DNA of 64,000 nt from Pseudomonadota bacterium. GTDB lineage: Bacteria; Pseudomonadota; Gammaproteobacteria; Pseudomonadales; Pseudohongiellaceae. Position 1 is the first letter of the stretch; each line of letters opens with the position of its first letter. The notes under the pieces were generated by a model. That model was not told the origin of the DNA, did no database searches, and saw only the letters and a program-made list of their open reading frames with translations. The stretch spans positions 113,132 to 177,131 of the forward strand of contig JAQCKF010000003.1 of assembly GCA_027592275.1 (NCBI GenBank), written 5' to 3'. Both the position numbers and the translations under genes were made by a program. Of this stretch, positions 25,023 to 34,408 are shown in pieces.

Positions 25023-27023
25023 TCAATCGAATATGAAATCATTGCTGTGAGCAATGTCCATATACGTTTGTTTGAACCCTTGCAGCAAGTAGCCCTCACT
25101 GATAAGCGTGTCGGTTGCCGCTTCGTACAGACTCAGATAGCCGCTGAATGATGAATACATTGACGCAATAGGAGTACGCTGATCACTAGCCTGATCAGCT
25201 TCCGCCTGGTTTGTTGGCAAAGGTATGTAGCCACCTGATAATCGTGCCAGCGATTTCTCCGCGCCTGTGCTGACGGCACGAAGGTTCCAAGGCACGAAAG
25301 TCGCTAGGGGAACCTGAGTCGTTGGCGGCAAAACGGTTGATCTCTCCGAATCATTATTGTTGCTATTTACAGCGGGCACTAGAGCCTGGTAATACATATC
25401 AGTTGTTACAGGGTGCCTATCTATAATTCGTTCTTCCGCCCAACGATCGCCATAGCTGGCAAAGCCAGGTGTATAAGCTGCGTCGGGATGATTTACTCCC
25501 CTAAGCTGATTCCAAGCACGGCTATTAATACGGCCTTCAATGTGAGAAGGCACTAGAGAGCCATCCGCTATTTGCGGATAGCGAGATGGGGGCGGAGCTT
25601 CGTCATTTGCTACCCAGTCATACATTGCTACGAGCAGTGACTCGGAAATGGGCGCCCACATATTCGGATTAGGCGGCAGCTGCCCCGAGGTTGCGGCACG
25701 TGGTAGTCCGCTTCCAGAGCCATGCTGCGAACCCCCTATGGAATAGAAACGCACCTCTTCGGGTAGCACGGCGTCCGTAGTTCCCTGAGGGTTTGTGTGC
25801 GGAAGCGAACCGCCTCTCACCCAGTATTCATTTGATGTCTGGATGTGCATTACCTTCGGTACCGTGCCGCTCGCGCGAGCCTTGCCGAGAATACTATCGG
25901 TGCGCCCGGTAAACGGATCCGTGCTTTCACCATAAGTAAAAGGAAACAGGTCATTTGGAAAGAGGTGGTTCGAGTGTTGACCGTTGGTTCGAGTGGGCAT
26001 AGCGAAGCGATTGTTGAACATGCCATAGCCACTGCCTGCTATAACAGGGATCACGCCATCGAAAACCTTGCGTCCATTTAGGTCTTCGTTGAACCCATCG
26101 AACATAAATTGACGTAACAGTCGCCCACTCTGTGAGTTGCCCCAAGCAACCGTGCTGTGGATATCTGGCAGCCCCAATTGCGTGAGTTCATCGGCAGCAT
26201 CGTCACCGAAACGTATCGCCGAGACCATGTCGCGGATAGCGGCCATACCTGCACCCGCCAGAACCGGATTGTGTGCCTCGTAGACGAGTTCATACAGCAT
26301 TCCCGGCTGAAACCCACCAGCAACACTCAAGTTAACTATTGGCTGATTGCTGTCGTTCTCTGCAACAACCTCAAGCTGAAATTGAGAACGTTCGACAGGC
26401 AATCGCGGGTCATCTTGATAGAGACGTCGGGTCAAACTTGCACTTGCTAACCCAGCAGCAGTTGGTTCATAAGCTAGATGTCCGTCACCTGCTATGTTCA
26501 CTTTCTCAGCTGTCGCTCCTACACTAACCTCGTATCTGACGCTGCCGGTTATGCGTTGCTCTGCGGAACCCACGATCGGCGCATGCAGACGGAGTCGCCC
26601 GTCTTGTGGTGACAACTCATTGATCCATCCAGTAGCCAGATAGGTAAATCCCATTCCGCTCAGGGGGTGTAATAGCGATCGCTCCGGTGGAAACGAGCTG
26701 CCTCCACGGTTGTTCACGTTATATAGCAAGCCGCCGTTAGCGACCGAGACGGAGGGGACCAGTATTCTAAAATCAGCCGCATACTCGATCAGGCCATCGC
26801 CGTTCAAGGGTGCATACGCTATATCGGTGACCGCCCCATTCAGGTCCTCGTTAGGATCGAGTGTGAAGTAGGCAACCCCGGAGATCGATTCATAGCTGAA
26901 GTCGACATTCGAATCAGAGAGGGTATCTCGGCTGGTGATCTCGATACGCTCGATATCTGCAAGCGTAGTGACAGAGGTCAGTAATGAGAGCGCTACGATG
27001 AATAGGCTTTTGAATAGTTTCAT
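25023..27023 (-). CDS. Exported alpha/beta-hydrolase domain protein (large)
   Basis: This 666-residue protein has a signal peptide (LFIVALSLLTSVTTLADIE) and a nucleophile elbow AWGNSQSGRLLRQF with serine, in the pattern of the large exported alpha/beta hydrolase domain family (Abhydrolase_10-like). Other shared blocks are NRGGSSFPPERSLL near residue 120 and QHGSGSGLPR later. Substrates of this family are poorly known; esters of large molecules are plausible. It is the first of a series of minus-strand genes but has 36 bases and more to any neighbour and its own terminator at the 3' end. Start ATG 27023 is preceded by AGAGCAAACGGATACC without a perfect ribosome site. Confidence 0.82.
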   Translation of the reverse strand: MKLFKSLFIVALSLLTSVTTLADIERIEITSRDTLSDSNVDFSYESISGVAYFTLDPNEDLNGAVTDIAYAPLNGDGLIEYAADFRILVPSVSVANGGLLYNVNNRGGSSFPPERSLLHPLSGMGFTYLATGWINELSPQDGRLRLHAPIVGSAEQRITGSVRYEVSVGATAEKVNIAGDGHLAYEPTAAGLASASLTRRLYQDDPRLPVERSQFQLEVVAENDSNQPIVNLSVAGGFQPGMLYELVYEAHNPVLAGAGMAAIRDMVSAIRFGDDAADELTQLGLPDIHSTVAWGNSQSGRLLRQFMFDGFNEDLNGRKVFDGVIPVIAGSGYGMFNNRFAMPTRTNGQHSNHLFPNDLFPFTYGESTDPFTGRTDSILGKARASGTVPKVMHIQTSNEYWVRGGSLPHTNPQGTTDAVLPEEVRFYSIGGSQHGSGSGLPRAATSGQLPPNPNMWAPISESLLVAMYDWVANDEAPPPSRYPQIADGSLVPSHIEGRINSRAWNQLRGVNHPDAAYTPGFASYGDRWAEERIIDRHPVTTDMYYQALVPAVNSNNNDSERSTVLPPTTQVPLATFVPWNLRAVSTGAEKSLARLSGGYIPLPTNQAEADQASDQRTPIASMYSSFSGYLSLYEAATDTLISEGYLLQGFKQTYMDIAHSNDFIFD

Positions 27024-27125
27024 GATGGTATCCGTTTGCTCTTCTTATTAACTTATAGGCGCGGAAACACTGGAACAGTGAGTTTTTAACATTTAGCAAG
27101 AAGAGTCAATGACTTCGAGCCCGAC

Positions 27126-28088
27126 CTAAGCCGACTCTGTCAACGCGGCCCTTTTATTGGCTCGATACTGTTGAAATACCGGCATTAGAGCCGTAAGCGC
27201 GGACCCCACGACTAGCAGAAAAGCCCCAAGCAAGGACAGCATACTTAAGCGATCTGAGAAGGCGTAGTCGGGCTGGAAGAAGACAACAAGCTTCAGCGAG
27301 CCTATTGTGAATAGCGGCGCTAGCGCGAGGACGGCGCTGACTTTGGATGCATCCCAACAGTTCAACGCCTCAGCAAAACAACCATAGGCGATAATAGTGT
27401 TTAAACAGCAGAACAACAGAAGATAGAGCTGAATCTCACTAAGTTGGAAAAGACTTAGTGGCGAAATAAGGGGGAGCAGCACCACACTAGAAAAAGCATA
27501 GATTAAAAATAAAATCTGTACCGATGAAAAACTATTCAGCAATTGCTTTTGCAACAGGGCATAGACAGTCCAGGTTATAGCGGCGAAGACTACGATGATT
27601 ACACCGATAGTTCCTCTATTCTCAAGACTGAGCAATTCACTTAAGCGATCGTTAAAGAAAAGCAAAAGACCGCATATTATTAACGCTGTTCCAACTTTTT
27701 GTACTGCGAAGAACGGCTCCTTATACAGGAAGACTCCACCTAAGATTAGGAACAAAGTGGTAAGTTGAATTACTGCTTCACTTGTTTCACCGTTGACAAA
27801 ATTTAAGCTATAGGAGAAGAGGAAATAGTTAATACAAAGCCCGACGGCCGCAAATAGGAGAAACCATTTTATCTGGACTGCCTGCCGTAATACCTGCGGT
27901 AACTTTCTTTGAATGACTAGCCATGCAAAGAGCACTACACCTGCTGCAAAGAATCGGTACCATACGATAGTGATAGCATCCATCCCTGCCAGCAACTCCT
28001 TCAATGCAACAGGCAACATACCCCATAGCATCGCTGAAACGAGGGACAGGAAGAATCCGGTTGTATGTTTTATTGTTGGGCTATGCAT
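27126..28088 (-). CDS. DMT/EamA-family transporter
   Basis: This inner-membrane protein of 320 residues has ten hydrophobic segments in two EamA repeats. Landmarks are FLSLVSAMLWGMLPVALKELL at the first helix, TIVWYRFFAAGVVLFAWLV at the second, VNGETSEAVIQLTTLFLILGGVFLYKE, and in the second half NTIIAYGCFAEALNCWDASKVSAVLALAPLF. EamA proteins export or import amino acids, nucleosides or other metabolites; the substrate here cannot be told. The frame extends 17 codons upstream (28139), but the ATG at 28088 (HSPTIKHTTGFF) places the first helix normally. Single gene. Confidence 0.87.
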   Translation of the reverse strand: MHSPTIKHTTGFFLSLVSAMLWGMLPVALKELLAGMDAITIVWYRFFAAGVVLFAWLVIQRKLPQVLRQAVQIKWFLLFAAVGLCINYFLFSYSLNFVNGETSEAVIQLTTLFLILGGVFLYKEPFFAVQKVGTALIICGLLLFFNDRLSELLSLENRGTIGVIIVVFAAITWTVYALLQKQLLNSFSSVQILFLIYAFSSVVLLPLISPLSLFQLSEIQLYLLLFCCLNTIIAYGCFAEALNCWDASKVSAVLALAPLFTIGSLKLVVFFQPDYAFSDRLSMLSLLGAFLLVVGSALTALMPVFQQYRANKRAALTESA

Positions 28089-28309
28089 GAACGAATCCGC
28101 AACCGCGGCCTCAATTGCGCATGACGCGAGGCCAATCAAAATTTTATTCAGGGAAGTTACTACAGGATTACAATCTGATTATCTAAAAGCCTACTACCAA
28201 CGCTAGGACAAACTAGTTTCCTTAGTGTCGAGTGTAAACCATATCTCGCGCGCTACCTATTCGATTCGGACCTAGGAAATTGGGCTGATCCGCTTACTCT
28301 AGAGAGAAA

Positions 28310-28861
28310 TCAGGATAGCTGTATGTGACGAGAGAAACGCGCGCTCAGAAATTCCATCTGATCGGCGAGTACATTGTGATTTGATAGATAGAGGAACTCG
28401 TATTGATTCGGCACGAAGGGTATCGCCAACAGTTCCATATTAGCCTGTTCGGGAGAACGATCGGCTTTTCGATTATTACAGCGTCTGCAGGAAGTTACGA
28501 CATTGGTCCAAACGTCTATGCCCCCCCGAGAGAGAGGCTGTACATGATCTCGAGAGAGGTCATTCTGGGCAAACTGACCGCCACAGTAGAGACAGATGTT
28601 CTGGTCGCGTCTAAATAGAAATCTATTTTCGAGCGGTGGGTTGAATCTATTTTCATGGACCTTGCCGTCGCATGCAACAATGCTGGGCAGTCGCAGCACG
28701 GATTGCTTACCGCTGCGATTAATACCTCCGCGCATCTCGAAGACAGTGCTGCCAAGAGACCAGACGACTAGGTCTTTAACCAGCAACGTTGCTGTCTCTT
28801 CTTGGGTAAGCCAGCTTACCGGGATACCCGCTTTGTTCAACCTTAAAATCTTAGCATTCAC
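28310..28861 (-). CDS. HNH endonuclease-family protein
   Basis: This 183-residue protein contains an HNH nuclease domain in its middle: zinc-binding CLYCGGQF, the catalytic block LSRDHVQPLSRGGIDVWTN and the second pair TSCRRCNNRKADRSPEQA. The N-terminal part (AKILRLNKAGIPVSWLTQEE) is the conserved extension of a widespread proteobacterial HNH group whose role is unclear. It may act on damaged or foreign DNA, but no phage or restriction genes are close by. The start is GTG 28861, with AGGGTGA upstream. Nothing suggests that it is part of a mobile element. Confidence 0.88.
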   Translation of the reverse strand: MNAKILRLNKAGIPVSWLTQEETATLLVKDLVVWSLGSTVFEMRGGINRSGKQSVLRLPSIVACDGKVHENRFNPPLENRFLFRRDQNICLYCGGQFAQNDLSRDHVQPLSRGGIDVWTNVVTSCRRCNNRKADRSPEQANMELLAIPFVPNQYEFLYLSNHNVLADQMEFLSARFSRHIQLS

Positions 28862-29022
28862 GTAGAATCACCCTACGACAATCGCCCAAAATCAGGAAAC
28901 ACTTATGGAGTTTACTCCTTCTTATTATCGGCGCAATCTCGTCTCGCTAAAACGATAAGAGAAGTGTGGATAACTGAAGTATTTTGAAAACGAGGCGGTA
29001 CGATGTCGTCGGGTAGTGAACC

Positions 29023-29715
29023 CTAGCTATTCTGGTTTTTCACAGCAAGACGCGCTTTGTGTTTAGCCCATCCACCGTTGCTCAACCAGTAAGCTGTTTG
29101 CAGGACCAAGAGCAGTGCAAGGAATAGAGGTAAGCTACCATAATCGGGACCACCAACCTGGAAATAGAACACCGCTGTATAATATCTATCTTCAGTCGGA
29201 TGCTCCGCAGTGACCACGCCGATATAAGTGCCCTTACTATCGAACTCATAGCTCGCCGTATAGAAGCCTCCAGGCTCGATACGCTGAGGCTCGTAATAAA
29301 CCGTTGCCGCCTCGAGATCCTCTATGGCGAGCACATCCTCCATAGCCGCATACTGCCCTACTTCATTTATGTCGCGGATGATGCGAAAGTCGATAAGCAT
29401 CTCCGGCATCAAGTTATGCAAATATTCCATGACGAAAACTGAACGCGAGACGTCAGGAATGTCTTCACAGAATTCATCTGAACCTCTAGTCTCCGGCTGG
29501 AATACCGTGAAGTGCGCCTGCAGAAAATTGATGTTAATTACACAGAGGTCTTCTTGGAAGGCAACGCCACCATGGGCGCTCGCATACTGACCCGACAGTG
29601 TCGAGGCAAGTAAAAGTAGAGCGAGAAGAATCCGGCGCGGGAGGCGAGGAGTGAGGTGAGTAGTGAGGTGAGTAGTGAGGTGAGTAGTGAGGTGAAGAAT
29701 CAAGTGAAGGCTCAT
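29023..29715 (-). CDS. Exported membrane protein with repeated N terminus, unknown
   Basis: This 230-residue protein starts with repeats of Leu-Thr-Thr-His (residues 8-22), coded by 12-bp tandem DNA repeats. A basic segment and signal-like helix follow (RRILLALLLLASTLSGQYASAHG), then a periplasmic domain (FQEDLCVININFLQAHFTVFQ, GFYTASYEFDSKGTYIGVV) and a C-terminal membrane helix (LPLFLALLLVLQTAYWL). The repeat lies before the true leader. The mature N terminus AHGG is often found in metal-linked periplasmic proteins, but I do not recognise the family. A later internal start skipping the repeats cannot be ruled out. Confidence 0.65.
   Translation of the reverse strand: MSLHLILHLTTHLTTHLTTHLTPRLPRRILLALLLLASTLSGQYASAHGGVAFQEDLCVININFLQAHFTVFQPETRGSDEFCEDIPDVSRSVFVMEYLHNLMPEMLIDFRIIRDINEVGQYAAMEDVLAIEDLEAATVYYEPQRIEPGGFYTASYEFDSKGTYIGVVTAEHPTEDRYYTAVFYFQVGGPDYGSLPLFLALLLVLQTAYWLSNGGWAKHKARLAVKNQNS
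29651..29698 (+). repeat. 12-bp tandem repeat in a coding region
   Basis: GTGAGGTGAGTA stands three times in a row from 29651 to 29686, followed by a fourth copy that deviates in its last bases (GTGAGGTGAAGA). The unit is a multiple of three, so copy changes lengthen or shorten the Leu-Thr-Thr-His repeat at the N terminus of the minus-strand gene without shifting frame. Confidence 0.9.
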
Positions 29716-29832
29716 GTCAAACAGGGTTGTGGCTACTATGTGTGGCGACTAAAAGAGGTGCCTACCTTAACATATTTGCAAGATAGGCGCTAAGCGCAAT
29801 GCTCGAGATGGTCATTGCGTGGCTGCGTTTAT

Positions 29833-30525
29833 CTACCAAGCAATGATGCTACCGTCATAGTTAAAGAAGCTGCCTGAAGTTTGTGGATCTAGATCATCGA
29901 TAACCTTCAACATGCCCCTCACGCTGGTTTTTGTATCTATCAGTGCATTCGGTCCGCCCATGTCAGTCAGTACCCAGCCCGGATGCAGGACAGCGGCGCT
30001 AAAGCCCTCTCCCGCCAAATCTATAGCCAGGCTCTTAACCACGCTATTCAGTGCCGTTTTGGAGCTACGATAGATATAGGATCCACCCCCGCTATTATCA
30101 TCGATGGAACCCATCTTGGATGTCAGGTACACCATCTTCTTGTCTTTACCCTGCCGAAGATTCGGCATAAGCAATTGACTGAGAATCAGTGGCGCAACTG
30201 AATTTATCTGTAATACCGAAGCCCAGAGCTGGCCATCTACTTCACCAAAATTGGCGTTGCGCGGCCCATAAACCCCTGCGTTATTGATGAAAATATCGAC
30301 CGGCGTATCAGCCAATAACTGCACAAATTCCAGCATAGATTCGGTGGAGGAGACATCCATCTGGTGAACTTCCAATTCATCATGACTACTGCGTAGTTTC
30401 ATCAAGTCGTCAGCTGCTTCGATATCTCTGCACGTAGCGATAACTCGGTCACCGCGCGAGAGACACTGTTTCGTGAATTCCAAGCCAATACCGCGGTTCG
30501 TTCCCGTTATTAAAATAGTAGCCAT
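29833..30525 (-). CDS. Short-chain dehydrogenase/reductase
   Basis: This 230-residue SDR-family oxidoreductase has the nucleotide-binding motif ILITGTNRGIGLEF at the N terminus, the structural NNAGV at about 82, a catalytic Tyr-Lys pair in YIYRSSKTALN, and the serine upstream in LTSKMGS. NAD(P)H use is certain; the substrate is not. The end (SGSFFNYDGSIIAW) is typical of small SDR proteins often annotated as C-factor-like. Cytoplasmic, single gene. The ATG at 30525 has AATAGAGAAG immediately upstream. Confidence 0.9.
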   Translation of the reverse strand: MATILITGTNRGIGLEFTKQCLSRGDRVIATCRDIEAADDLMKLRSSHDELEVHQMDVSSTESMLEFVQLLADTPVDIFINNAGVYGPRNANFGEVDGQLWASVLQINSVAPLILSQLLMPNLRQGKDKKMVYLTSKMGSIDDNSGGGSYIYRSSKTALNSVVKSLAIDLAGEGFSAAVLHPGWVLTDMGGPNALIDTKTSVRGMLKVIDDLDPQTSGSFFNYDGSIIAW

Positions 30526-30669
30526 CTTCTCTATTCCTAGCTGTTTTTAATCAGCTTGGAGTCTATCAAATCTAGCGCAGCTGGTAAGTAGCAAGTCCAA
30601 GATATGCTCCGCCTTTAGGGCCGCTGGAGAGTCTTATCCTCGATTAGACTGAAGTGCGCGGTAAACTTC

Positions 30670-30678
30670 TGCTATAAT
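30670..30678 (+). promoter_or_regulatory. Extended -10 promoter for the TonB-dependent receptor
   Basis: TGCTATAAT (30670-30678) is a perfect extended -10 box. No good -35 stands at 17 bases, which is tolerated in extended -10 promoters. It lies 63 bases before the ATG of the receptor gene, which faces the SDR gene divergently. Confidence 0.6.
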
Positions 30679-30740
30679 CCTGCGTCTGATTCACCAAGCG
30701 AGTTAAATCGTTCCTGGTTAAGCCCTCTAGCGAGAGACCT

Positions 30741-33212
30741 ATGCGCAGCAAACCCCTACCGGCGGCCTCAATACTACTATTCGCAGTTCTGCAGGGTGTA
30801 GGCTCACTGACTCTCGCACAGGATGTAGAAGAAGTACTGGTCATCGGTGTAATCCCAGCCGGTGCTGGCATAGATAAAAACAAGATTCCCTTTCCCGTTC
30901 AGAACCGCAACGCATCCGATATAGAGAACGCCAACCCGCTGAATATCTCAGACTTTCTCAGGCAGAGTTTCAGCAGCGTGTCGCTCAACGATGCGCAGAA
31001 CAACCCCATGCAACCTGATCTACAATATCGTGGCTTCACTGCCTCGCCCCTACTCGGCTTGGCGCAGGGATTGGCGGTCTACCAAAACGGCGCGCGTATC
31101 AATGAGCCTTTGGGCGATGCCGTGAATTGGGATCTTTTGCCGCAATCAGCAGTACAGTCAATAACTCTCTCTGGTGGTGCCAATCCATTGTTCGGACTTA
31201 ACAGCTTGGGTGGCTCACTTATCATTGATATGAAAGATGGTTTTAGCTCACCCGGCAGCAGTGTCGAGATTAGCTCGGGCTCGTTCGGTCGTACCACAGC
31301 AAACATCGAGTTCGGCGGAAACAACGGCTCACTCGGCTACTACGCAAACTTAGAAAGTTTCCAAGAAGACGGCTGGCGCGATCAATCTAATTCAGACGCA
31401 TTAAATTTCTATGGCAGTGTTGGCTGGCGATCGGATTCGACACGACTCAACTTCAACTATCAATACGGCGTATCAGAACTAATTGGCAACGGCGCATCAC
31501 CAACAGAATTGCTTGCACTGGATAGGGAAGCAATTTTCACAGGTCCGGACATAACCGAGAATAATATGCAGATGGCCAGCTTCGACTATGCGCATGACGT
31601 GAGTGCGAACATCAGCTTTGGCGGCAATATTTTCTACAGAAAAAATAAGACCGATTCCTTCAACGGTGATGGCTCTGAATTTGCAGTCTGCAGCCTCGGC
31701 GGCATGCCACAACTTCTCGATGAGATAGAGGAAGATGATCTCGAAGAACTTGGTCTTATGGATAGCGATATCTGCAACAATCAGTTTGCTAATAGTGATG
31801 CTCTTGAAGTATTCCTAAACCAGACTGCATCCATGCTAGATCTTGAAGCCGAATTTAATCTGGAGAGTTTCACAGATGACATATCGGGCTCGGGAATTCT
31901 TTCCGACGAGGGAATTAATAATCTTAGCGATCGGGTTCAGGAAAGCGTAGGTGCCGATTTCCAATGGACGATTCGCGGAAATTTTCTTGGTTACAGCTCG
32001 CAGGTCATTGCCGGCGGCGCGTATTATCGAGGCGAGTCAGATTTCAATTCGATCTTAGAGCTGGCAGAGCTCGATCCTATTAGCAGACTGACGCGGGGCC
32101 TAGGTACTGGCACGTTCGTTGACAGCGAAGCGACTTCAATAAATACCGAGACAGAATCCAGCAGTGTGTATATCTCTACTACTATGGACCTGAGTTCGAA
32201 TGTGGCGCTAACACTATCTGCACGCGGAAATTACACTGACGTTACGCTTCTCGACAGGTCCGGTGTACGGCCAGAACTCAACGGCAGCCATAATTTTTCT
32301 AGAGTTAACCCTTCGCTAGGACTTACTTGGCAGGCTAGCGACAGCCATACCTTATATACCTCTTATAGTGAATCTTCTCGGGCGCCTACTCCAATCGAAC
32401 TTGCCTGCAATGAAGGCGTCTTCGATCTAGCCGTAGCCTTTGCAATAGAAGCAGGCGAAGACCCAGGTGACGTGGATCTGGAATGCCGCCTACCGAATGC
32501 CTTCTTGGCCGATCCGCCGCTGGATGATGTGATCGCTAAGAGTTTCGAGTTAGGATCACGCGGCTTTATCAAAGACATCGCATACTCACTGGGAGTGTTT
32601 CACACACTGAACAAGGACGACATCTTGTTTCAGACCACCGGCCGTTCCACCGGCCTTTTCGCCAACGTTGACGAGACGAGACGAGCTGGAATAGAGTCTA
32701 GTTTGCAGGGGAAGTGGCGCGCGTTCAGCTGGCTAGCAGCTTACAGTTATATCGATGCGACCTTCGAAGACAACTTTAAAGCACTGAGCCCAAACCACGA
32801 ATTTGCAGACGATGAAGATGAAATAACAGTACGTGCGGGTGATCGCATTCCTGGCATACCGCAACACCAATTCAAGGTTTCCAGCGATTACCGTTTCACC
32901 AACGGCCTAAGCATCGGACTAGACGTGCTCAGCAATGGCGGCCAGGTTTTGCGCGGCGATGAGTCCAACCAATTAGACGAAATCTCCGGCTATACTACTG
33001 TCGGTATGCGCGCTCGTTACAGCATCAATGAAAAACTGGAAGTATTCATGAAGGTAGATAATCTTCTGGATAGAGAATACGAGAGTTTTGGTTTGCTGGG
33101 CGAAGAGCCGGGCGAGCTAGGAGTACCTATCATCGAAGACTTTACCAACCCTGTGTTCTTAGGTGCCGGAGCTCCAAGAGCGACATTTCTTGGAGTTCGT
33201 TACAACTTCTAA
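30741..33212 (+). CDS. TonB-dependent receptor
   Basis: This 823-residue outer-membrane receptor takes up a siderophore, vitamin, sugar or metal complex with energy from TonB. After a signal peptide (ending LTLAQD) comes a TonB-box-like EVLVIG, the plug (residues about 40-170: LQYRGFTASPLLGLAQGLAVYQNGARINE, LFGLNSLGGSLIIDMKDG) and a beta-barrel that ends in RATFLGVRYNF with the usual terminal aromatic residue. Cysteines in the barrel loops (VCSLGG, DICNNQ, LACNEG) may make disulfides. The substrate cannot be told from the sequence; no uptake genes adjoin it. Promoter candidate at 30670. Confidence 0.93.
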   Translation: MRSKPLPAASILLFAVLQGVGSLTLAQDVEEVLVIGVIPAGAGIDKNKIPFPVQNRNASDIENANPLNISDFLRQSFSSVSLNDAQNNPMQPDLQYRGFTASPLLGLAQGLAVYQNGARINEPLGDAVNWDLLPQSAVQSITLSGGANPLFGLNSLGGSLIIDMKDGFSSPGSSVEISSGSFGRTTANIEFGGNNGSLGYYANLESFQEDGWRDQSNSDALNFYGSVGWRSDSTRLNFNYQYGVSELIGNGASPTELLALDREAIFTGPDITENNMQMASFDYAHDVSANISFGGNIFYRKNKTDSFNGDGSEFAVCSLGGMPQLLDEIEEDDLEELGLMDSDICNNQFANSDALEVFLNQTASMLDLEAEFNLESFTDDISGSGILSDEGINNLSDRVQESVGADFQWTIRGNFLGYSSQVIAGGAYYRGESDFNSILELAELDPISRLTRGLGTGTFVDSEATSINTETESSSVYISTTMDLSSNVALTLSARGNYTDVTLLDRSGVRPELNGSHNFSRVNPSLGLTWQASDSHTLYTSYSESSRAPTPIELACNEGVFDLAVAFAIEAGEDPGDVDLECRLPNAFLADPPLDDVIAKSFELGSRGFIKDIAYSLGVFHTLNKDDILFQTTGRSTGLFANVDETRRAGIESSLQGKWRAFSWLAAYSYIDATFEDNFKALSPNHEFADDEDEITVRAGDRIPGIPQHQFKVSSDYRFTNGLSIGLDVLSNGGQVLRGDESNQLDEISGYTTVGMRARYSINEKLEVFMKVDNLLDREYESFGLLGEEPGELGVPIIEDFTNPVFLGAGAPRATFLGVRYNF

Positions 33213-33235
33213 GTGCAAACCTCGTAAGCTCAACG

Positions 33236-34270
33236 TTACCTATTACGCAAGAACTCCACAGCTCGATCTGGAAAGTCGGTAAACACGCCATCAATACCCG
33301 CACGAAAATAATGTATTTCTAGCAGATCTTCATAACTACTCGCGTAGTCCGGGACCTCGCCCGGATCTAAGCGATAGGTGTAGGGATGAACTTGCATGCC
33401 GGCGGCGTGAGCTCTAGCCACGAAATCGCTAACTTGAATATCTCCCTTCTGAGAGGCTCTAGAAACCACTAGGCCCTTCTCTGGGCCAACGCCATCCGCG
33501 TATGCCGACAGCTTATCCATGCCGTCTTCTTCGAACATCCATGGATAGGCAGAATCGCCGCCGATCAATTGCACGAGATTTAGGTCGACGCCTTGCGCCG
33601 GCAAAATTTCATCATGAATGATCTTTAACTCTTCAAAACTAAAGGTCTGGAGAAATATTTTGTCTTGCTTGCTGGTGTAGCCATAGGATTTAAGCATTCT
33701 AACGACGGCTGTGCTGATGTCTTTTCCTGCTTCACGGTGAAATTCTGGGCCTTTGATTTCTGGGTAGATACCGACGTTCTTTCCGGTGGATTTATTCATG
33801 CCCTGGATTAATTCGATTTCTTCTGACAGTGTCGGCACACTGAAGGTGGATTCTGCCATTGGGAATCGATTGGCATAGCCCTGCTTTTTCTCACCATTTT
33901 CGATATCGAAGCCTTCGCTTGCCCGAAGTTGCCTTACCTCATCAAGAGTGAAATCGATAGCGTAGTAACGGCCATCATCTCTCACTCTCTCGGGAAAACG
34001 CTCAGCGACGTCGGTAGTTCTATTCAGGGTGATGTCGTGCAGGACGATGAGATGGTCGTCCTTGGTCATTACGACATCTTGTTCTATATAGTCGGCACCC
34101 ATGGCGAATGCCATGGCCTTGGCTTGCAACGTGTGCTCGGGCAAGTAGCCACTGGCACCCCGGTGAGCGATAACGACTTTCTGTGACTGTGCCTGAGTAG
34201 AGAGTGTTGCTGCCATGAGTAATATACCGATTGCCTTAGCGGCGATTGATCTGAAACGGGAAGAATGCAT
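33236..34270 (-). CDS. glpQ: Glycerophosphodiester phosphodiesterase, periplasmic
   Basis: This 344-residue enzyme hydrolyses glycerophosphodiesters to glycerol-3-phosphate and an alcohol. The active-site start VVIAHRGASGYLPEHTLQAKA, metal ligands in ADYIEQDVVMTKDDHLIVLHD, and IYPEIKGPEFHREAG are intact, and the overall order is that of E. coli GlpQ. A signal peptide (AIGILLMAATLSTQAQSQ) makes it periplasmic. The frame extends 35 codons upstream to 34375, but the ATG at 34270 has AGGTGA upstream and starts just before the leader. The symbol follows closest family resemblance and is not proven by context; no glpT is near. Confidence 0.9.
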   Translation of the reverse strand: MHSSRFRSIAAKAIGILLMAATLSTQAQSQKVVIAHRGASGYLPEHTLQAKAMAFAMGADYIEQDVVMTKDDHLIVLHDITLNRTTDVAERFPERVRDDGRYYAIDFTLDEVRQLRASEGFDIENGEKKQGYANRFPMAESTFSVPTLSEEIELIQGMNKSTGKNVGIYPEIKGPEFHREAGKDISTAVVRMLKSYGYTSKQDKIFLQTFSFEELKIIHDEILPAQGVDLNLVQLIGGDSAYPWMFEEDGMDKLSAYADGVGPEKGLVVSRASQKGDIQVSDFVARAHAAGMQVHPYTYRLDPGEVPDYASSYEDLLEIHYFRAGIDGVFTDFPDRAVEFLRNR

Positions 34271-34408
34271 TAGAGTCACCTGTGTGCCTGCCTGAGAATA
34301 TAGGATGCTCTCTAGGCGATGAATGATTGAGCGTAAGTCTAAGCGACGGACTGTGTCGTTTATATTACAAAGCATACCGGCAATACAACAGTAGTCGCCA
34401 GAAGCTGC

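Noticed and set aside
34270..34375. Longer N terminus of the glycerophosphodiesterase
   Set aside because: The extra 35 residues precede a normal signal peptide and lack a ribosome site; the ATG at 34270 with AGGTGA is the better start.
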